Source: Perkinsus marinus ATCC 50983
Taxonomy: Eukaryota > Perkinsozoa > Perkinsida > Perkinsidae
Assembly: GCF_000006405.1 (NCBI RefSeq)
Contig: NW_003200578.1
Coordinates: 10,020 to 43,494, forward strand
Length of the DNA stretch: 33,475 nucleotides
Direction: 5' to 3'
Below are positions 32,925 to 33,475 of the stretch, in pieces (position 1 is the stretch's first letter; the number at the start of each line of letters is the position of its first letter). A program made the position numbers and the translations under genes. The notes under the pieces were generated by a model, which saw only the letters and a program-made list of their open reading frames with translations, was not told the DNA's origin and ran no database searches.

Positions 32925-33475
32925 TTATGAACGTTGCGGGGGTCTATAACTGATGTTACGGAATCGGCCAGGGCGGGCGGACAAGGCAGCGGCCCCCTTC
33001 CCACCGCCCTTCCTGGCACGACCAATCCCCAGGTGCTTCTGAACGATCTTGTTGATGCCGAGGTTCCGCCTGAAAAAGAGGGGGATGCTGTCCAATACGA
33101 TGAACGGGTTGAATTTCGTGGCGCGTGAAGCTTACCGAGGTTCACCCCTCATGTCCTCGTCTGAGTCCTTCTCTTTCCCCTTCTTTTGGGTACCCCTGAA
33201 CAACACTAATGCCATGGTCAATTACGAAGGACCCTCTAGAAATGCCATTCGGGAGGACCCCAGTTATTACTTTTGTCGTCGTATCATCTCCCCCCTAGAA
33301 AGACCCTTCCTCGATTGCCTAGGATGCTCCTCCTCCTCCTCCTTATCCAAGTTACCATGCATCTTCACTTGGAATGCCTGGTATTGGGTCCTCCATGCTG
33401 CCCTTATCAAACTATCCAATGTCATACCCTCCTCATAATATGCTGGTGCTGGCGGTATTGGACACGACGACACTA
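32925..33475 (-). CDS. Partial second copy of the Pro/Arg-rich locus, cut by the window edge
   Basis: From the right edge to about 33273 the minus strand repeats PAPAYYEEGMTLDSLIRA through GEMIRRQ almost exactly as at 29837-30036. It continues with an exon ending in KDSDEDMRGEPR at donor 33136/33135. A 66-nt intron (33070-33135) and an exon 33069-32925 (RNLGINKIVQKHLGIGRARK, ending in TAA) follow. The exon-intron plan matches the first copy (DTDEDMRG just before an intron in both). Whether this is a full paralogue or a truncated duplicate cannot be told, since its 5' part is outside the window. Confidence 0.55.

Overview
The window looks like nuclear DNA of a single-celled eukaryote with a repeat-rich genome. 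Coding stretches are cut by short GT-AG introns, mostly 38-75 nt, and splice phases close exactly across up to 12 exons. There are no bacterial operons, Shine-Dalgarno sites, rRNA genes or CRISPR arrays. Tiny introns, MULE-type transposons, retroelement debris and satellites together suggest an alveolate of the Perkinsus kind. That placement is an inference, not something the sequence proves.

Layout. 1-2500: mostly non-coding, with a 59-nt perfect hairpin at the left edge, one weak two-exon ORF and a cluster of palindromes near 1371-1530. 2546-4927: a decayed MULE DNA transposon with WRKY/FLYWCH-like finger, DDE domain, SWIM finger and AT-hook tail. 5253-7583: a probable non-autonomous element with inverted ends that hold six and a third copies of a 223-bp satellite, next to a 21-bp minisatellite and followed by a 64-bp repeat. 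8580-9016: a tentative two-exon ORF. 9629-11153: two retroelement fossils facing each other (reverse transcriptase on minus, zinc-knuckle Gag-like on plus).

11722-18658 is the gene-dense core on the plus strand. It holds a D-glycerate 3-kinase-like gene (6 exons), an unrecognised 12-exon gene of about 406 codons, and an RluA-type pseudouridine synthase with a long C-terminal extension (10 exons). Reading frames were followed intron by intron and all close.

19484-23625 carries two tandem minus-strand paralogues of the DXO/RAI1 (PD-(D/E)XK, mRNA 5'-end quality control) family, separated by a 54-bp tandem repeat. One copy keeps all signature residues. The other has lost the motif II glutamate and carries a frame-breaking 20-bp insertion. 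24273-31084 is a long minus-strand region encoding, from its 5' side, an acidic Ser-rich segment, an Arg/Ser-rich segment, charged coiled-coil segments and many CCHC zinc knuckles in duplicated modules. It is either a cellular nucleic-acid-binding gene or one derived from a Gag. 31939-32840 is a five-exon dynactin p25 (DCTN5)-like gene on the minus strand. It lies between the long zinc-knuckle locus and a second partial copy of that locus, which runs off the right edge.

The genes do not form one pathway. They are ordinary housekeeping functions (glycerate salvage/photorespiration-type phosphorylation, RNA modification, RNA 5'-end surveillance, dynein cargo adaptor) set among mobile and satellite DNA. 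The points most worth a second look are the DXO-like active/inactive pair, the fused pseudouridine synthase, the GTGGCGCGC motif that recurs in the 27-33 kb region (twice inside predicted introns), and the inverted-end element carrying a satellite array.
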